Shown here: positions 8,124 through 16,345 of the stretch, piece by piece
Numbering within the stretch: the stretch's first letter is position 1
How the letters are laid out: each line of letters starts with the position of its first letter
DNA from: Rhizobacter sp. AJA081-3
Lineage (GTDB): Bacteria > Pseudomonadota > Gammaproteobacteria > Burkholderiales > Burkholderiaceae_C
Direction: 5' to 3'
Assembly: GCF_017795745.1 (NCBI RefSeq)
Contig: NZ_CP059067.1
Coordinates: 2,356,001-2,420,000 of the forward strand
Length of the DNA stretch: 64,000 bases
Made by a program: the position numbers and the translations under genes
Notes under the pieces: generated by a model
The model's input: the letters and a program-made list of their open reading frames with translations, nothing else
What the model was told of the DNA's origin: nothing
Database searches by the model: none

Positions 8124-8501
8124 ATGAAGCTCGCTCAATTGATTGTCCTGGCTGCCTGCCTGTCGGCCGGCGGCGTCTTCGCGCAGACCGGCGCGGCGTC
8201 GGGCCCCGGTCCCGGCCCGGCAGCGAGTGCCCCCGGCATGGGCATGGGGATGGGCATGGGCCCGGGTGGCGGGCGCGGCCCGATGAATCGTTGGAGTGGG
8301 GACAACACTCCGGGCTGGACGATGATGACCCCGCAGGAACGCACCGAGCACCAGACCCGCATGCGCTCGATGACCAACTACGACGAGTGCAAGACCTATC
8401 AGGCGCAGCACCACGAGCAGATGATCGCGCGCGCCAAGGAGCGCGGTGCCAAGCCTCTGGCCGCACCTCGGCGCGACCCTTGCGCGAGCCTGAAGCGCTG
8501 A
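8124..8501 (+). CDS. Small exported Met-Gly-rich protein, hypothetical
   Basis: A 125-residue protein with a clear signal peptide (MKLAQLIVLAACLSAGGVFA) and a GGAGG ribosome site 6 bp before the ATG. The mature N-terminus is low complexity: Gly-Pro-Ala, then (Met-Gly)4 and PGGGRGP. The rest is charged and helical (ERTEHQTRMRSMTNYDECKTYQAQHHEQM), with two Cys that could form a disulfide. Met-Gly repeats and the HH-x-QM stretch suggest copper or other metal binding, but this is only a guess. A TATAAA (8085-8090) upstream is a possible -10 element. It precedes the TlpA-like gene by 50 bp. No family recognised. Confidence 0.75.
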   Translation: MKLAQLIVLAACLSAGGVFAQTGAASGPGPGPAASAPGMGMGMGMGPGGGRGPMNRWSGDNTPGWTMMTPQERTEHQTRMRSMTNYDECKTYQAQHHEQMIARAKERGAKPLAAPRRDPCASLKR

Positions 8502-8551
8502 AGCTGTCGTCGCAGCGGTTGGGCGACGTGGCGCAGGCGGCATACTGAGCC

Positions 8552-9367
8552 GTGCTGTCGATCTCGTTGGGCCCCATTTCTCTGCCGCTTGCGCCGCTGC
8601 TGCTGTTGCTGGCCATCGGTTCGGCGTCCTGGTTCTCGGGCCGCCTGGCCGGGCCGGCGCAGTCGCTCGCGGCCGGCAACGCCGTTTTCGGCGCCGGCTT
8701 GGCCGGCTTGCTGACAGCGCGACTCGTTCACCTCGCCCTGCATTTCGACCTGTACGCGGCTTCGCCGCTGTCTGCCCTCGACATCCGCGATGGCGGCTGG
8801 CATGGCTCGGCCGGCATGCTGGCCGGTGTGGCCTGGCTGGCATGGCGGGGCTGGCGGTCTCCTCCATTGCGCCGGCCACTCGGCGGGGGCCTGCTGGCCG
8901 GCGTGCTGTTGTGGACCGGCGGGACGCTGGCGCTGCAGGCGCCGGGCCACGACACGCTGCCCGCGATCGAACTGGTCGCGCTCGACAGCGCAGGTGCCAC
9001 CACGCTGCCCCAGGCGGCGCGCCAGCGGCCCGTGGTGGTCAACCTGTGGGCCAGCTGGTGCGGGCCTTGCCGGCAGGAGATGCCGGTACTCGCGGCAGCG
9101 CAGCAGCGCGAGGCTTCCATCGGCTTCCTGTTCGTCAACCAGGGCGAATCGGCGGCCACCGTGAATGCCTACCTGGCCTCGCAAGGCTTGCCACTGCGCG
9201 AGGTGCTGCTCGACGCACGCTCCGCGCTCGGCCCGGCCGTCGGATCGCGCGGGCTGCCCACCACGCTCTTCTACGACGCGCAGGGCCGCCTCGTCGGCGC
9301 GCACATGGGCGTGCTCAACGCCGCTGCACTCGAAGGCCGCCTGCGCGAGCTGCGCGGCAACCCCTGA
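8552..9367 (+). CDS. Membrane-anchored TlpA-type thiol:disulfide oxidoreductase with Lgt-like N-terminal domain
   Basis: 271 residues, start GTG 8552. The N-terminal half has several membrane helices and an Lgt-like segment (LDIRDGGWHGSAGMLAG, about 75-91) but lacks the rest of a functional prolipoprotein diacylglyceryl transferase. The C-terminal half (about 140-270) is a thioredoxin fold of the TlpA/ResA kind with W-C-G-P-C at about 168-172 and the cis-Pro loop GLPTT. It should face the periplasm and reduce or oxidise disulfides, for example in cytochrome c maturation. It lies between a small exported protein and a methyltransferase. Confidence 0.82.
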   Translation: MLSISLGPISLPLAPLLLLLAIGSASWFSGRLAGPAQSLAAGNAVFGAGLAGLLTARLVHLALHFDLYAASPLSALDIRDGGWHGSAGMLAGVAWLAWRGWRSPPLRRPLGGGLLAGVLLWTGGTLALQAPGHDTLPAIELVALDSAGATTLPQAARQRPVVVNLWASWCGPCRQEMPVLAAAQQREASIGFLFVNQGESAATVNAYLASQGLPLREVLLDARSALGPAVGSRGLPTTLFYDAQGRLVGAHMGVLNAAALEGRLRELRGNP

Positions 9368-9382
9368 TCCAGGACCCGACGC

Positions 9383-10087
9383 ATGATGCCGACCACTGAC
9401 GCTCCGCCGCTGATCGACGACGAACTCGAGGTCCTCGCCGCATTGTTGCCGCTGTCCGATCAGGACATCGTCGAGCTCGGCTGCGGTGCCGCGCGGCTCG
9501 CGCGCGAGCTGCTGGTGCGCTGGCCCGGCAGCCGCGTCACTGGATTGGAGGTGGACGAACGCCAGCATGCCAAGAACATGGCTGCGCCTCAGCAGGGGCT
9601 GCGATTCGTTGCCGGTGCCGCGCAGGCCATACCCTTCCCCGATGCCAGCTTCGACCTGGCGCTGATGCTCAAGTCGCTGCACCACGTGCCGTTGCCGCTG
9701 CTCAGCCAGGCCCTGCGCGAGACCGCCCGCGTGCTGCGCCCGGGCGGCCACCTGTACGTGTCGGAGCCGGTCTACGCCGGGCCGCTCAACGAGCTGGTGC
9801 GCCTGTTCAACGACGAAGGCGTGGTGCGCGCCGCGGCGCAGTCCGCGCTCGACGAGGCCTTGCAGGGCCGCACCTGGGAGCAGGTGGCCGAACGCCGCTT
9901 CGAGACGCCGGTGGCCTTCAAGGACTTCGCCGATTTCGAGCAGCGCATGATGCGGCCGACCTTCGCCGACCACCGCATCGACGATGCCAAGTTGGCCCAG
10001 GTGGGCGCCGCCTTCGCGCCGCACTGCGGCCCGCAGGGCGCGTGCTTCACGCGGCCGATGCACGTGCGGCTGTTGCGCCGCTGCTGA
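9383..10087 (+). CDS. Class I SAM-dependent methyltransferase
   Basis: A 234-residue UbiE/Methyltransf_11-type enzyme: motif I IVELGCGAARLAREL (about 29-43), acidic residue after the second strand (GLEVDE), motif II PFPDASFDLALMLKSLHHV (about 83-101) and motif III LRPGGHLYVSEP. The C-terminal third carries no motif I can use to name the substrate. It starts 15 bp after the TlpA-like gene and is probably co-transcribed with it. It is convergent with the sigma-54 regulator at 10107. Confidence 0.8.
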   Translation: MMPTTDAPPLIDDELEVLAALLPLSDQDIVELGCGAARLARELLVRWPGSRVTGLEVDERQHAKNMAAPQQGLRFVAGAAQAIPFPDASFDLALMLKSLHHVPLPLLSQALRETARVLRPGGHLYVSEPVYAGPLNELVRLFNDEGVVRAAAQSALDEALQGRTWEQVAERRFETPVAFKDFADFEQRMMRPTFADHRIDDAKLAQVGAAFAPHCGPQGACFTRPMHVRLLRRC

Positions 10088-10106
10088 GCCGGCATGCAGC
10101 GGCGGA

Positions 10107-11450
10107 TCAGCGCTCGATATCCAGCTCGCGCAGCTTCCGGTACAGCGTGCGCGGGCTGATGCCCAGGCGCGTTGCCAGCTCGCGCCGGCTGCCATGGTGC
10201 GCCGCCAGCGCCGCGCGCAAGGCCTGTTGCTCGGCATCGTGCAGCGGCGCCTTCGGCTGCGATGGCCAGGCGCCTTCCCTCGCGGCAAGGGCACTGCCCG
10301 GCGCCGCACCCAGCGCCAGGGCACGATCGACGCACGCTGCGGTGATCAGCTCGCCATCGCTCAGCAGCATGGCACGCTCCAGCACGTTGCGCAGCTCGCG
10401 CACGTTGCCAGGGAAGGCGTGCCGCATCAGCCGGCGCAGCGCGGCGGGCGCCAGCGACAGATGGCGTTCGCCGCCCAGTCGCGAGAGCAGCGACTCCACC
10501 AGCAACGGCACGTCCTCGCTGCGATCGCGCAAGGGCGGCAGCGCGATCGGGAAGGTGCTCAGCCGGTAGAACAGATCCTGCCGGAAGCGCCCCTGCGCGA
10601 TCAGCGCCTGCAGGTCGCGGTGCGTGGCCGACACCAGCCGCACGTCGGTTCGGCGCAGTTCGGTGCTGCCCACGCGCCGGTAGGTGCCGCTCTCCAGCAG
10701 GCGCAGCAGCTTGACCTGCACGGCCAGCGGGATGTCGCCCACCTCATCGAGGAACAGCGTGCCGCCGGCGGCCGCCTCCACCAGGCCGGCCTTGGCAGCG
10801 TAGGCCCCCGTGAACGCACCCTTCTCGTGGCCGAAGACCTCGCTCTCGAACAGCGTCTCGGGCAGGCTCGCGCAGTCGACCACGACCAGCGGACGCGAGG
10901 CGCGCGGGCTCGCCTCGTGCACGGCCCGCGCCACCAGCTCCTTGCCGGTGCCCGACTCGCCCAGCAGCAGCACGCTGGCCTCGGACGGTCCGACGCGCGC
11001 GACCAGCTCGAGCATCTCGCGGAAGGCGCGTGATCGCCCGATCAAGCCCTGCGCGGCCGGCTCGCCGCGTGCCACGCGCAGCGGCTCCATCTTCTCGATG
11101 AACCAGGCCTGCCGGCCCTTCGCGTCGCGCAGCGGCACGAGTTCGATGTTGACGTAGGCCTCGCCCTGCGGCGTGTGGTGCAGGTGCATCACGCGTTCGC
11201 GCTGCCCGCTGAGCCGGGCGCGCGCCAGCGGGCAGCTCTCGCCGGCCTGGTCGCAGGGCACGCTGAACTGGTGCGACACCGCGTAGCAGGTGCGGCCGAC
11301 CACCGAGGCTTTCGGGCTGAACTGGCGGCGATAGGCGGCGTTGGCCGCGACGATACGGTAGTGCGCATCGAACAGGATGTGCGGCTCGGGCAGGCCTTCG
11401 AGAAAGGCCACCAACTCCGGCGATGGCGTGGGGTTCTGCGTGCCAGACAC
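10107..11450 (-). CDS. Sigma-54-dependent transcriptional activator with Cys-rich PAS domain
   Basis: 447 residues from GTG 11450, 2 bp after the stop of the FNR-like gene. Order: PAS domain (about 10-125), AAA+ sigma-54 activation domain (about 140-380) with Walker [15 protein letters not shown] loop and GGTLFLDE Walker B, and a C-terminal Fis-type helix-turn-helix ([20 protein letters not shown]). The PAS domain carries three Cys in the pattern C-x10-C-x5-C (within TCYAVSHQF and PCDQAGESC), a pattern seen in PAS sensors that may respond to redox, metal or sulfur. There is no receiver domain, so it senses its signal directly. It is co-transcribed with the FNR-like regulator and faces the cytochrome/rhodanese island. 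No -24/-12 site was convincing in the island, so its target is unknown. Confidence 0.88.
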   Translation of the reverse strand: MSGTQNPTPSPELVAFLEGLPEPHILFDAHYRIVAANAAYRRQFSPKASVVGRTCYAVSHQFSVPCDQAGESCPLARARLSGQRERVMHLHHTPQGEAYVNIELVPLRDAKGRQAWFIEKMEPLRVARGEPAAQGLIGRSRAFREMLELVARVGPSEASVLLLGESGTGKELVARAVHEASPRASRPLVVVDCASLPETLFESEVFGHEKGAFTGAYAAKAGLVEAAAGGTLFLDEVGDIPLAVQVKLLRLLESGTYRRVGSTELRRTDVRLVSATHRDLQALIAQGRFRQDLFYRLSTFPIALPPLRDRSEDVPLLVESLLSRLGGERHLSLAPAALRRLMRHAFPGNVRELRNVLERAMLLSDGELITAACVDRALALGAAPGSALAAREGAWPSQPKAPLHDAEQQALRAALAAHHGSRRELATRLGISPRTLYRKLRELDIER

Positions 11451-11452
11451 GA

Positions 11453-12187
11453 TCAGGCCGACTCCTGCGCACGCAGCGCTTCGGCCAGGCGAACAGGGTC
11501 GACGCGCGCCTGGCGCGGCGGCAGCAACTCGAGCACGCCGTCGCGGCGCAACTGGCTGACGATGCGGCTGCCGGTCTCGACCGTGATGTCGAGCATGGCC
11601 CCCATCTCCTCGCGCCGCGGCAGCCAGATCAGGCCGGCGGCGTCCGGGTAACGGCAAAGCTGCTCGATCAGCTTGAGCATGCGGCGCCGTGCGGCTCCGG
11701 TGGCGAGATCCGCGACCCAGGCTTCGGCACGCTCGAGCGCCTGCTGCCAGCGGCTCATCAGCTCACGCAGCAACCCGCTCTCGGCTTGCCCGAGTTCGTC
11801 GACCAGCGTGCGCGGAATGCGGCACAGCTGCACGGGCGTGCAGGCCACGGCCTCGTCGGCATAGGGCCGGTTCAGGAGCGCCTCCTGGCCGATCAGCTCG
11901 CCCTGCCCGGCCAGGCGCACGATGCGGCGCACCCCGCCTTCGGTCACGCGCTCGAAACGGACGATGCCGCTGCGCACGGTGTAGACCGCCGCCGCAGACT
12001 CGCCACGCCGGTAAACCGGCTGATCGGCGGCCAGTTGCGGCGCGTCGATATGCGCATGAATGCGGTCGAGCGAAGCGGCGTCGAGCACACCGAACAGCGC
12101 GGTGCGGCGCACCTCGCACTGCTGACACACCCTGGCCTGCGGATGCGGGTCGTGCAAGGCATACAGGGGCCAGGCTTTCGCCAGCAT
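11453..12187 (-). CDS. CRP/FNR-family regulator with FNR-type recognition helix and four Cys
   Basis: 244 residues from ATG 12187; the open frame continues upstream without homology. An N-terminal cyclic-nucleotide-binding-like barrel (about 30-150) is followed by a winged helix. The recognition helix reads TVETGSRIVSQL, with the E-x-x-S-R of FNR, which reads TTGAT half-sites, rather than the R-E-x3-R of CRP. Cys are at 21, 24, 116 and 122; E. coli FNR uses 20, 23, 29 and 122, so an oxygen-sensitive Fe-S cluster is possible but the third ligand would be displaced. Matching TTGAT-N4-ATCAx sites lie at 12406-12419 and 14625-14638. It forms an operon with the sigma-54 activator. Confidence 0.88.
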   Translation of the reverse strand: MLAKAWPLYALHDPHPQARVCQQCEVRRTALFGVLDAASLDRIHAHIDAPQLAADQPVYRRGESAAAVYTVRSGIVRFERVTEGGVRRIVRLAGQGELIGQEALLNRPYADEAVACTPVQLCRIPRTLVDELGQAESGLLRELMSRWQQALERAEAWVADLATGAARRRMLKLIEQLCRYPDAAGLIWLPRREEMGAMLDITVETGSRIVSQLRRDGVLELLPPRQARVDPVRLAEALRAQESA

Positions 12188-12360
12188 CGTGGGCTGCTCC
12201 GTCTGCGCCACTGAGGCGCGATACATCAGTCTACGATGATATTTATCCCGGGGAGCCAAAGCGCCCGGGCGCCCCAGGGACATCGCTGCCAGATGTGCCA
12301 TGGATGCCACAAACGGCAGTGCTTGGCAGCGTCAGGACCGAGGTCATCCGAGCCAAGTCC

Positions 12361-12374
12361 TTGTCAGCAATCAT
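12361..12374. promoter_or_regulatory. Weak FNR-like site upstream of the Rieske gene
   Basis: TTGTC-AGCA-ATCAT matches 7 of 10 informative positions of the FNR consensus TTGAT-N4-ATCAA. Its centre is 45 bp upstream of the better site at 12406. It could be a second operator in the 276-bp divergent region between the FNR-like gene and the Rieske gene, or chance. Confidence 0.3.
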
Positions 12375-12405
12375 GAATGGCCGAGCGCCGGATCAGGCAC
12401 GCATC

Positions 12406-12419
12406 TTGATACCCATCAT
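12406..12419. promoter_or_regulatory. FNR-type binding site between the fnr-like gene and the Rieske gene
   Basis: TTGAT-ACCC-ATCAT matches 9 of 10 informative positions of TTGAT-N4-ATCAA. It lies 45 bp before the Rieske ATG in the divergent region shared with the FNR-like gene. No good -10 box is seen at class II spacing, so it could activate or repress either direction. The rest of 12188-12463 shows no other clear signal. Confidence 0.6.
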
Positions 12420-12463
12420 GGTATCGGCGCACCGCGCCCACCGAACCCCCTGAAAGGCCCCTG

Positions 12464-13078
12464 ATGTCCGACCACACCCTGCCCCTCGTCGAAGCCGCCG
12501 GCATCGACACGCAGCGACGCACCTGGCTCATCGCCACCGGCGCCGCCGGCGGCGCGGCCGCCATCGCCACGGCGGTGCCGTTCGTGGCCAGCTTCGCACC
12601 GAGCGAACGCGCCAAGGCGCTCGGTGCGGCCGTGGAGGTGGACATTTCCGATCTCACCCCGGGTGCGATGAAGACGGTGGAGTGGCGCGGGAAGCCGGTG
12701 TGGGTGGTGCGCCGCACGGCGGAGATGCTCGCTGCCTTGCAGGGCCAGGACGCACACCTGGCCGACCCGCAGTCGGCCAAGGACCAGCAGCCCGAGTACG
12801 CGCGCAATGCCGCGCGCTCGGTGCGGCCCGAGGTGTTCGTCGCCGTGGGCATCTGCACGCACCTCGGCTGCTCGCCGAGCACGGTGCCGGCCGGATCGGC
12901 CAATCCCAGCGTCGGCGCCGACTGGCAAGGCGGCTTCTTCTGCCCCTGCCACGGCTCCACCTTCGACGGCGCCGGCCGCGTGTTCAAGAACAAGCCCGCC
13001 CCCACCAACCTCGAGGTGCCGCCGCATCGCTACCTGAGCGACACGCGCATCGTCATCGGCGAGGACGGCGTGGCATGA
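12464..13078 (+). CDS. Rieske iron-sulfur protein (bc1-type, orphan)
   Basis: 204 residues. An N-terminal membrane helix (about 23-44, with RRTWLIATGAAGGAAA resembling the Tat-type start of PetA) is followed by a Rieske domain with both cluster loops: C-T-H-L-G-C (about 130-135) and C-P-C-H-G-S (about 160-165). In bc1 complexes this subunit passes electrons from quinol to cytochrome c1. Here no cytochrome b or c1 of the bc1 type follows; instead the stop overlaps the CcoG ATG by 4 bp. It is probably a paralogue of the main PetA serving a special electron path. An FNR-type site lies 45 bp upstream. Confidence 0.85.
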   Translation: MSDHTLPLVEAAGIDTQRRTWLIATGAAGGAAAIATAVPFVASFAPSERAKALGAAVEVDISDLTPGAMKTVEWRGKPVWVVRRTAEMLAALQGQDAHLADPQSAKDQQPEYARNAARSVRPEVFVAVGICTHLGCSPSTVPAGSANPSVGADWQGGFFCPCHGSTFDGAGRVFKNKPAPTNLEVPPHRYLSDTRIVIGEDGVA

Positions 13079-14496
13079 ACACCGACAGCAGCGCGGCGGT
13101 GCAGACCGTCTCCCTCTACCAGGCGCACAACAAGATCTACCCGCGCGCCGTGACCGGACGCTTCGTCAACTGGCGCTGGGCGCTGGTGTGGCTGACGCAG
13201 ATCGTCTTCTACGGGCTGCCCTGGCTGAACTGGAACGAGCGGCAAGCCGTGCTGTTCGACCTGGCCAGCCGCCGCTTCTACATCTTCGGCCTGGTGCTCT
13301 ACCCGCAGGATTTCATCTACCTGACGGCGATGCTGCTGCTGGCCGCCTACTCGCTGTTCCTGTTCACCGCCGTGTCGGGGCGGCTTTGGTGCGGCTACGC
13401 CTGCCCGCAGACGGTGTACAGCGAGATCTTCATGTGGGTGGAGCGCCGTTTCGAGGGCGACCGCGCGGCACGCATGAAGCTCGATGCCGCGCCATGGTCG
13501 GCGGCCAAGTTGATGCGCAAGTCGGGCAAGCAGGCCGCCTGGGTGGCCATCGGGCTGTGGACGGGCTTCAGCTTCGTCGGCTACTTCACGCCCATCGTCA
13601 CGCTGGCCGGCGAGGCGATGGCCCTGAGCCTGAGCGGCTGGGAGAGCTTCTGGGTGCTGTTCTACGGCTTCGCCACCTACGGCAACGCCGGCTACATGCG
13701 CGAGCAGGTGTGCAAGTACATGTGCCCCTACGCGCGCTTCCAGAGCGCGATGTTCGACAAGGACACGCTGATCATCACCTACGACAACGCGCGTGGCGAG
13801 CCGCGCGGCTCGCGCTCGAAGAAGGCGGATGCCACCGCGCAGGGCCTGGGAGCCTGCGTCGACTGCAACCTGTGCGTGCAGGTCTGCCCGACCGGCATCG
13901 ACATCCGCAAGGGTCTGCAGTACGAATGCATCGGCTGCGCCGCCTGCATCGACGTGTGCGACGGCGTGATGGACAAGATGGGCTATGCCCGCGGACTGGT
14001 GCGCTACGACACGCAGAACGGCCTGTCGCAGCACCTCACGCGAGGCCAGTTGCTGCGGCGAGTGATGCGGCCACGCGTGCTGGTGTACAGCTCGGTGCTG
14101 CTGCTCATCGCCGCCGGCGTGGCCACCAGCCTGGCGCTGCGCTCTCCCTTCAAGGTCGACGTGGTGCGCGATCGTGCTTCGCTGGCACGCATCGTCGACG
14201 ACGGCTACGTCGAGAACGTCTACCGGCTGCAGATCATGAACGCCACGGAGTCGACGCAGAGCTACCGCGTCACGGCCGATGGCCTTCCAGGCCTCGTGCT
14301 GGCCACGCCGGTGCTGCACCGGCTCGGCCCCACCGAAGCAGGCTGGGTGACGCTGGCGCTGCGCGTGCCGCCCGACACCGCTGCGCGCACGGCCCCCGGC
14401 GCGCACGAAGTGCACTTCGGCATCGAGCGCATGGCCTCGGCGGGCGACAGCGCGCGCAGCGTGCGCGAGAAGTCGACGTTCGTCCTGCCGCGCTGA
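13075..14496 (+). CDS. ccoG: CcoG/RdxA-family membrane ferredoxin (cytochrome c oxidase accessory protein)
   Basis: 473 residues. Membrane helices near 33-52, 80-105, 155-180, 190-212 and 335-355 frame a ferredoxin-like part with two 4Fe-4S motifs: C-x2-C-x2-C-x3-CP (CVDCNLCVQVCP) and C-x2-C-x2-C-x3-CD (CIGCAACIDVCD). Two further Cys pairs occur in GYACP and KYMCPY. The C-terminal ~110 residues are the periplasmic IG-like domain typical of CcoG. CcoG acts in copper delivery to cbb3 oxidase and is usually next to ccoNOP or ccoHIS; here it is coupled to an orphan Rieske gene, so it may serve another electron path. Start ATG 13075 overlaps the upstream stop. Confidence 0.85.
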   Translation: MNTDSSAAVQTVSLYQAHNKIYPRAVTGRFVNWRWALVWLTQIVFYGLPWLNWNERQAVLFDLASRRFYIFGLVLYPQDFIYLTAMLLLAAYSLFLFTAVSGRLWCGYACPQTVYSEIFMWVERRFEGDRAARMKLDAAPWSAAKLMRKSGKQAAWVAIGLWTGFSFVGYFTPIVTLAGEAMALSLSGWESFWVLFYGFATYGNAGYMREQVCKYMCPYARFQSAMFDKDTLIITYDNARGEPRGSRSKKADATAQGLGACVDCNLCVQVCPTGIDIRKGLQYECIGCAACIDVCDGVMDKMGYARGLVRYDTQNGLSQHLTRGQLLRRVMRPRVLVYSSVLLLIAAGVATSLALRSPFKVDVVRDRASLARIVDDGYVENVYRLQIMNATESTQSYRVTADGLPGLVLATPVLHRLGPTEAGWVTLALRVPPDTAARTAPGAHEVHFGIERMASAGDSARSVREKSTFVLPR

Positions 14497-14532
14497 GCGC
14501 CGCGCGGCGTGGCGCCGCCTGGCGCCTCCTGT

Positions 14533-14578
14533 CGCTCAAGCGCATAGCTGAGCGTTGCGCGCGCGCACAGCGCGCGCA
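14533..14578 (+). terminator. Hairpin-rich region after ccoG, possible terminator
   Basis: Two inverted repeats follow the ccoG stop: CGCTCA/TGAGCG (14533-14554) and TGCGCGCG/CGCGCGCA with a 7-nt loop (14556-14578). There is no T-run, so intrinsic termination is uncertain. They mark the boundary before the FNR-controlled promoter of the next operon. Confidence 0.3.
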
Positions 14579-14584
14579 TGGCCC

Positions 14585-14598
14585 TTGATCAGGGGCAA
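14585..14598. promoter_or_regulatory. Partial FNR-type site, 40 bp upstream of main site
   Basis: TTGAT-CAGG-GGCAA has a perfect left half and a partly conserved right half. Its centre is exactly 40 bp upstream of the centre of the 14625-14638 site, near -81 of the inferred start, a plausible auxiliary position. Confidence 0.4.
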
Positions 14599-14624
14599 CA
14601 ACCGTTCGGTTCAGGGCGCAGCGC

Positions 14625-14665
14625 TTGATGCTGATCAGTGTCGGCGACGAGCCGAACCGAATACT
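14625..14665 (+). promoter_or_regulatory. FNR box and class II promoter of the octaheme cytochrome operon
   Basis: TTGAT-GCTG-ATCAG (14625-14638) matches 9 of 10 positions of the FNR consensus. A -10-like AATACT (14660-14665) lies so that the FNR site would be centred near -41.5 of a start at about 14673, the classic class II activation geometry. The octaheme cytochrome ATG is 14712. The regulator at 11453 has an FNR-type recognition helix and could act here, as could a global FNR elsewhere. This suggests induction at low oxygen. Confidence 0.6.
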
Positions 14666-14711
14666 CCTACCTGTATATCGGCCCACTGGGCTCGGACAGA
14701 CTGGAATCACG

Positions 14712-16325
14712 ATGAGAAGAGTTCGAATCAGGCCCCTCCTGGCTCTTGCGGCTGCGCTGGCCCTTCTGGTCTCCCACGCTTCCCCGGCGCAGGAAGCCAA
14801 GTCCGTCAAGCTCGGAACGACGGCGGATCACACCAAGTTCAAGGAACTGCAGCGAGAGTTCAAGTCCGGTCCCGAAGTCACCCAGGCCTGCCTGACCTGC
14901 CACACCGAGGCTGCCGGGCAGATCCACCGCACCAAGCACTGGTCCTGGGAGTTCCTCAACCCGGACAGCCAGCAGCGCCTGGGCAAGAAGAACGTCATCA
15001 ACAACTTCTGCATCTCGGTGCCGTCGAACTATGCGTTCTGCACCAGCTGCCACGTCGGCTACGGCTGGAAGGACGCGAACTTCGACTTCAAGTCGGAGCA
15101 GAACGTCGATTGCCTCGTGTGCCATGACACCACGGGCAACTACAAGAAGCTGCCTGGCCTGGCTGGCAACGTGCTGGCGCAGGACACCGAGATGCCGCCC
15201 GGGTCGGGCAAGATCGTCAAGGGCATCGACCTCGCCAAGGTGGCGCAGAAGGTCGGCAAGAGCAGCCGCGACAACTGCGGTGCCTGCCACTTTTTCGGAG
15301 GTGGCGGCGACGGCGTCAAGCACGGCGACATGGACAGTTCGCTGGCCGCGCCCGACAAGGCTCTGGACGTGCACATGGACGCCTCGGGCCTGGACTTCAC
15401 CTGCGCGGCCTGCCACAAGGCGTCGAGCCACGACGTGGCCGGCAGCCGCTACACGCCCACCGCCAAGGATGCCAAGGGCGCATTGATGCGCGGCCGCGAA
15501 GGCGACGACAAGCGCAACCCCGCCACCTGCACCGCGTGCCACGACCTGAAGCCGCACAAGGGCAAGGCGCGCCTGGACAACCACGCCGCCACACTGGCCT
15601 GCCAGACCTGCCACATCCCGACCATCGCCCGTGGCGGCGTCGCAACCAAGCTGACGTGGGACTGGTCCACAGCCGGCCAGCTGGATGACAAGGGCCAGCC
15701 GATCATCAAGAAGAACGCCAAGGGCCAGGTCGTCTACGACTCGAAGAAGGGCGACTTCACGCTCGGCGAGAACGTGGTGCCCGAGTACGCCTGGTTCAAC
15801 GGCGACGTGCGCTACACGCTGCTGGGCGACAAGATCGATGCTGGCGCCGGCGTGGTGAAGATCAATGCGCTGGGTGGCAGCCCGAACGACGGCAAGTCGC
15901 TGATCTGGCCGATGAAGGTGTTCCGCGGTTCGCAACCCTACGACACCGAGAACCGCACGCTGGTCACGCCGCACACCGCGGGCAACGACGACACCGCCTA
16001 CTGGAAGAACTTCGGCTGGGAGAAGGCCGTCGCCAGCGGCATGCAGGTCAGCGGCGCGCCGTTCAGCGGGAAGCTCGGCTTCGTCAAGACCGAGATGTCG
16101 TGGCCCATCACGCACATGGTCGCGCCGAAGGAAAAGGCACTGGGCTGCACCGACTGCCACACCGCCGCGGGAGGCCGCCTGGCCGGCATCGAAGGCGTCT
16201 ACCTGCCGGCGCGTGACCGCAACGTGCTGATCGATACCGCGGGCTGGGGCCTGGCCCTGCTGACATTTTTCGGGGTGGCCGGCCACGGACTGCTGCGCTT
16301 CGCCAGCCGGCGCCGCACACGCTGA
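14712..16325 (+). CDS. Octaheme c-type cytochrome, tetrathionate reductase (OTR) family, with C-terminal membrane anchor
   Basis: 537 residues: signal peptide (1-26), then eight C-x-x-C-H heme sites starting at Cys60, 110, 134, 189, 231, 273, 297 and 479, and a C-terminal hydrophobic helix (about 505-525) followed by Arg residues, giving a membrane-anchored periplasmic octaheme protein. Heme count and spacing fit the OTR branch of the hydroxylamine-oxidoreductase-like multihemes, whose Shewanella member reduces tetrathionate, nitrite and hydroxylamine in vitro; the true substrate here is unknown. The 180-residue gap between hemes 7 and 8 is heme free. It leads an operon with cytochrome b, monoheme c, a small membrane protein and a rhodanese behind an FNR-type promoter, which favours a sulfur-oxyanion role at low oxygen. 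Confidence 0.88.
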   Translation: MRRVRIRPLLALAAALALLVSHASPAQEAKSVKLGTTADHTKFKELQREFKSGPEVTQACLTCHTEAAGQIHRTKHWSWEFLNPDSQQRLGKKNVINNFCISVPSNYAFCTSCHVGYGWKDANFDFKSEQNVDCLVCHDTTGNYKKLPGLAGNVLAQDTEMPPGSGKIVKGIDLAKVAQKVGKSSRDNCGACHFFGGGGDGVKHGDMDSSLAAPDKALDVHMDASGLDFTCAACHKASSHDVAGSRYTPTAKDAKGALMRGREGDDKRNPATCTACHDLKPHKGKARLDNHAATLACQTCHIPTIARGGVATKLTWDWSTAGQLDDKGQPIIKKNAKGQVVYDSKKGDFTLGENVVPEYAWFNGDVRYTLLGDKIDAGAGVVKINALGGSPNDGKSLIWPMKVFRGSQPYDTENRTLVTPHTAGNDDTAYWKNFGWEKAVASGMQVSGAPFSGKLGFVKTEMSWPITHMVAPKEKALGCTDCHTAAGGRLAGIEGVYLPARDRNVLIDTAGWGLALLTFFGVAGHGLLRFASRRRTR

Positions 16326-16345
16326 AGACGCACGAGGGAACACGA

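Noticed and set aside
12188-12463. Sigma-54 promoter for the island next to the sigma-54 activator
   Set aside because: No GG-N10-GC element with adequate flanking bases was found on either strand.
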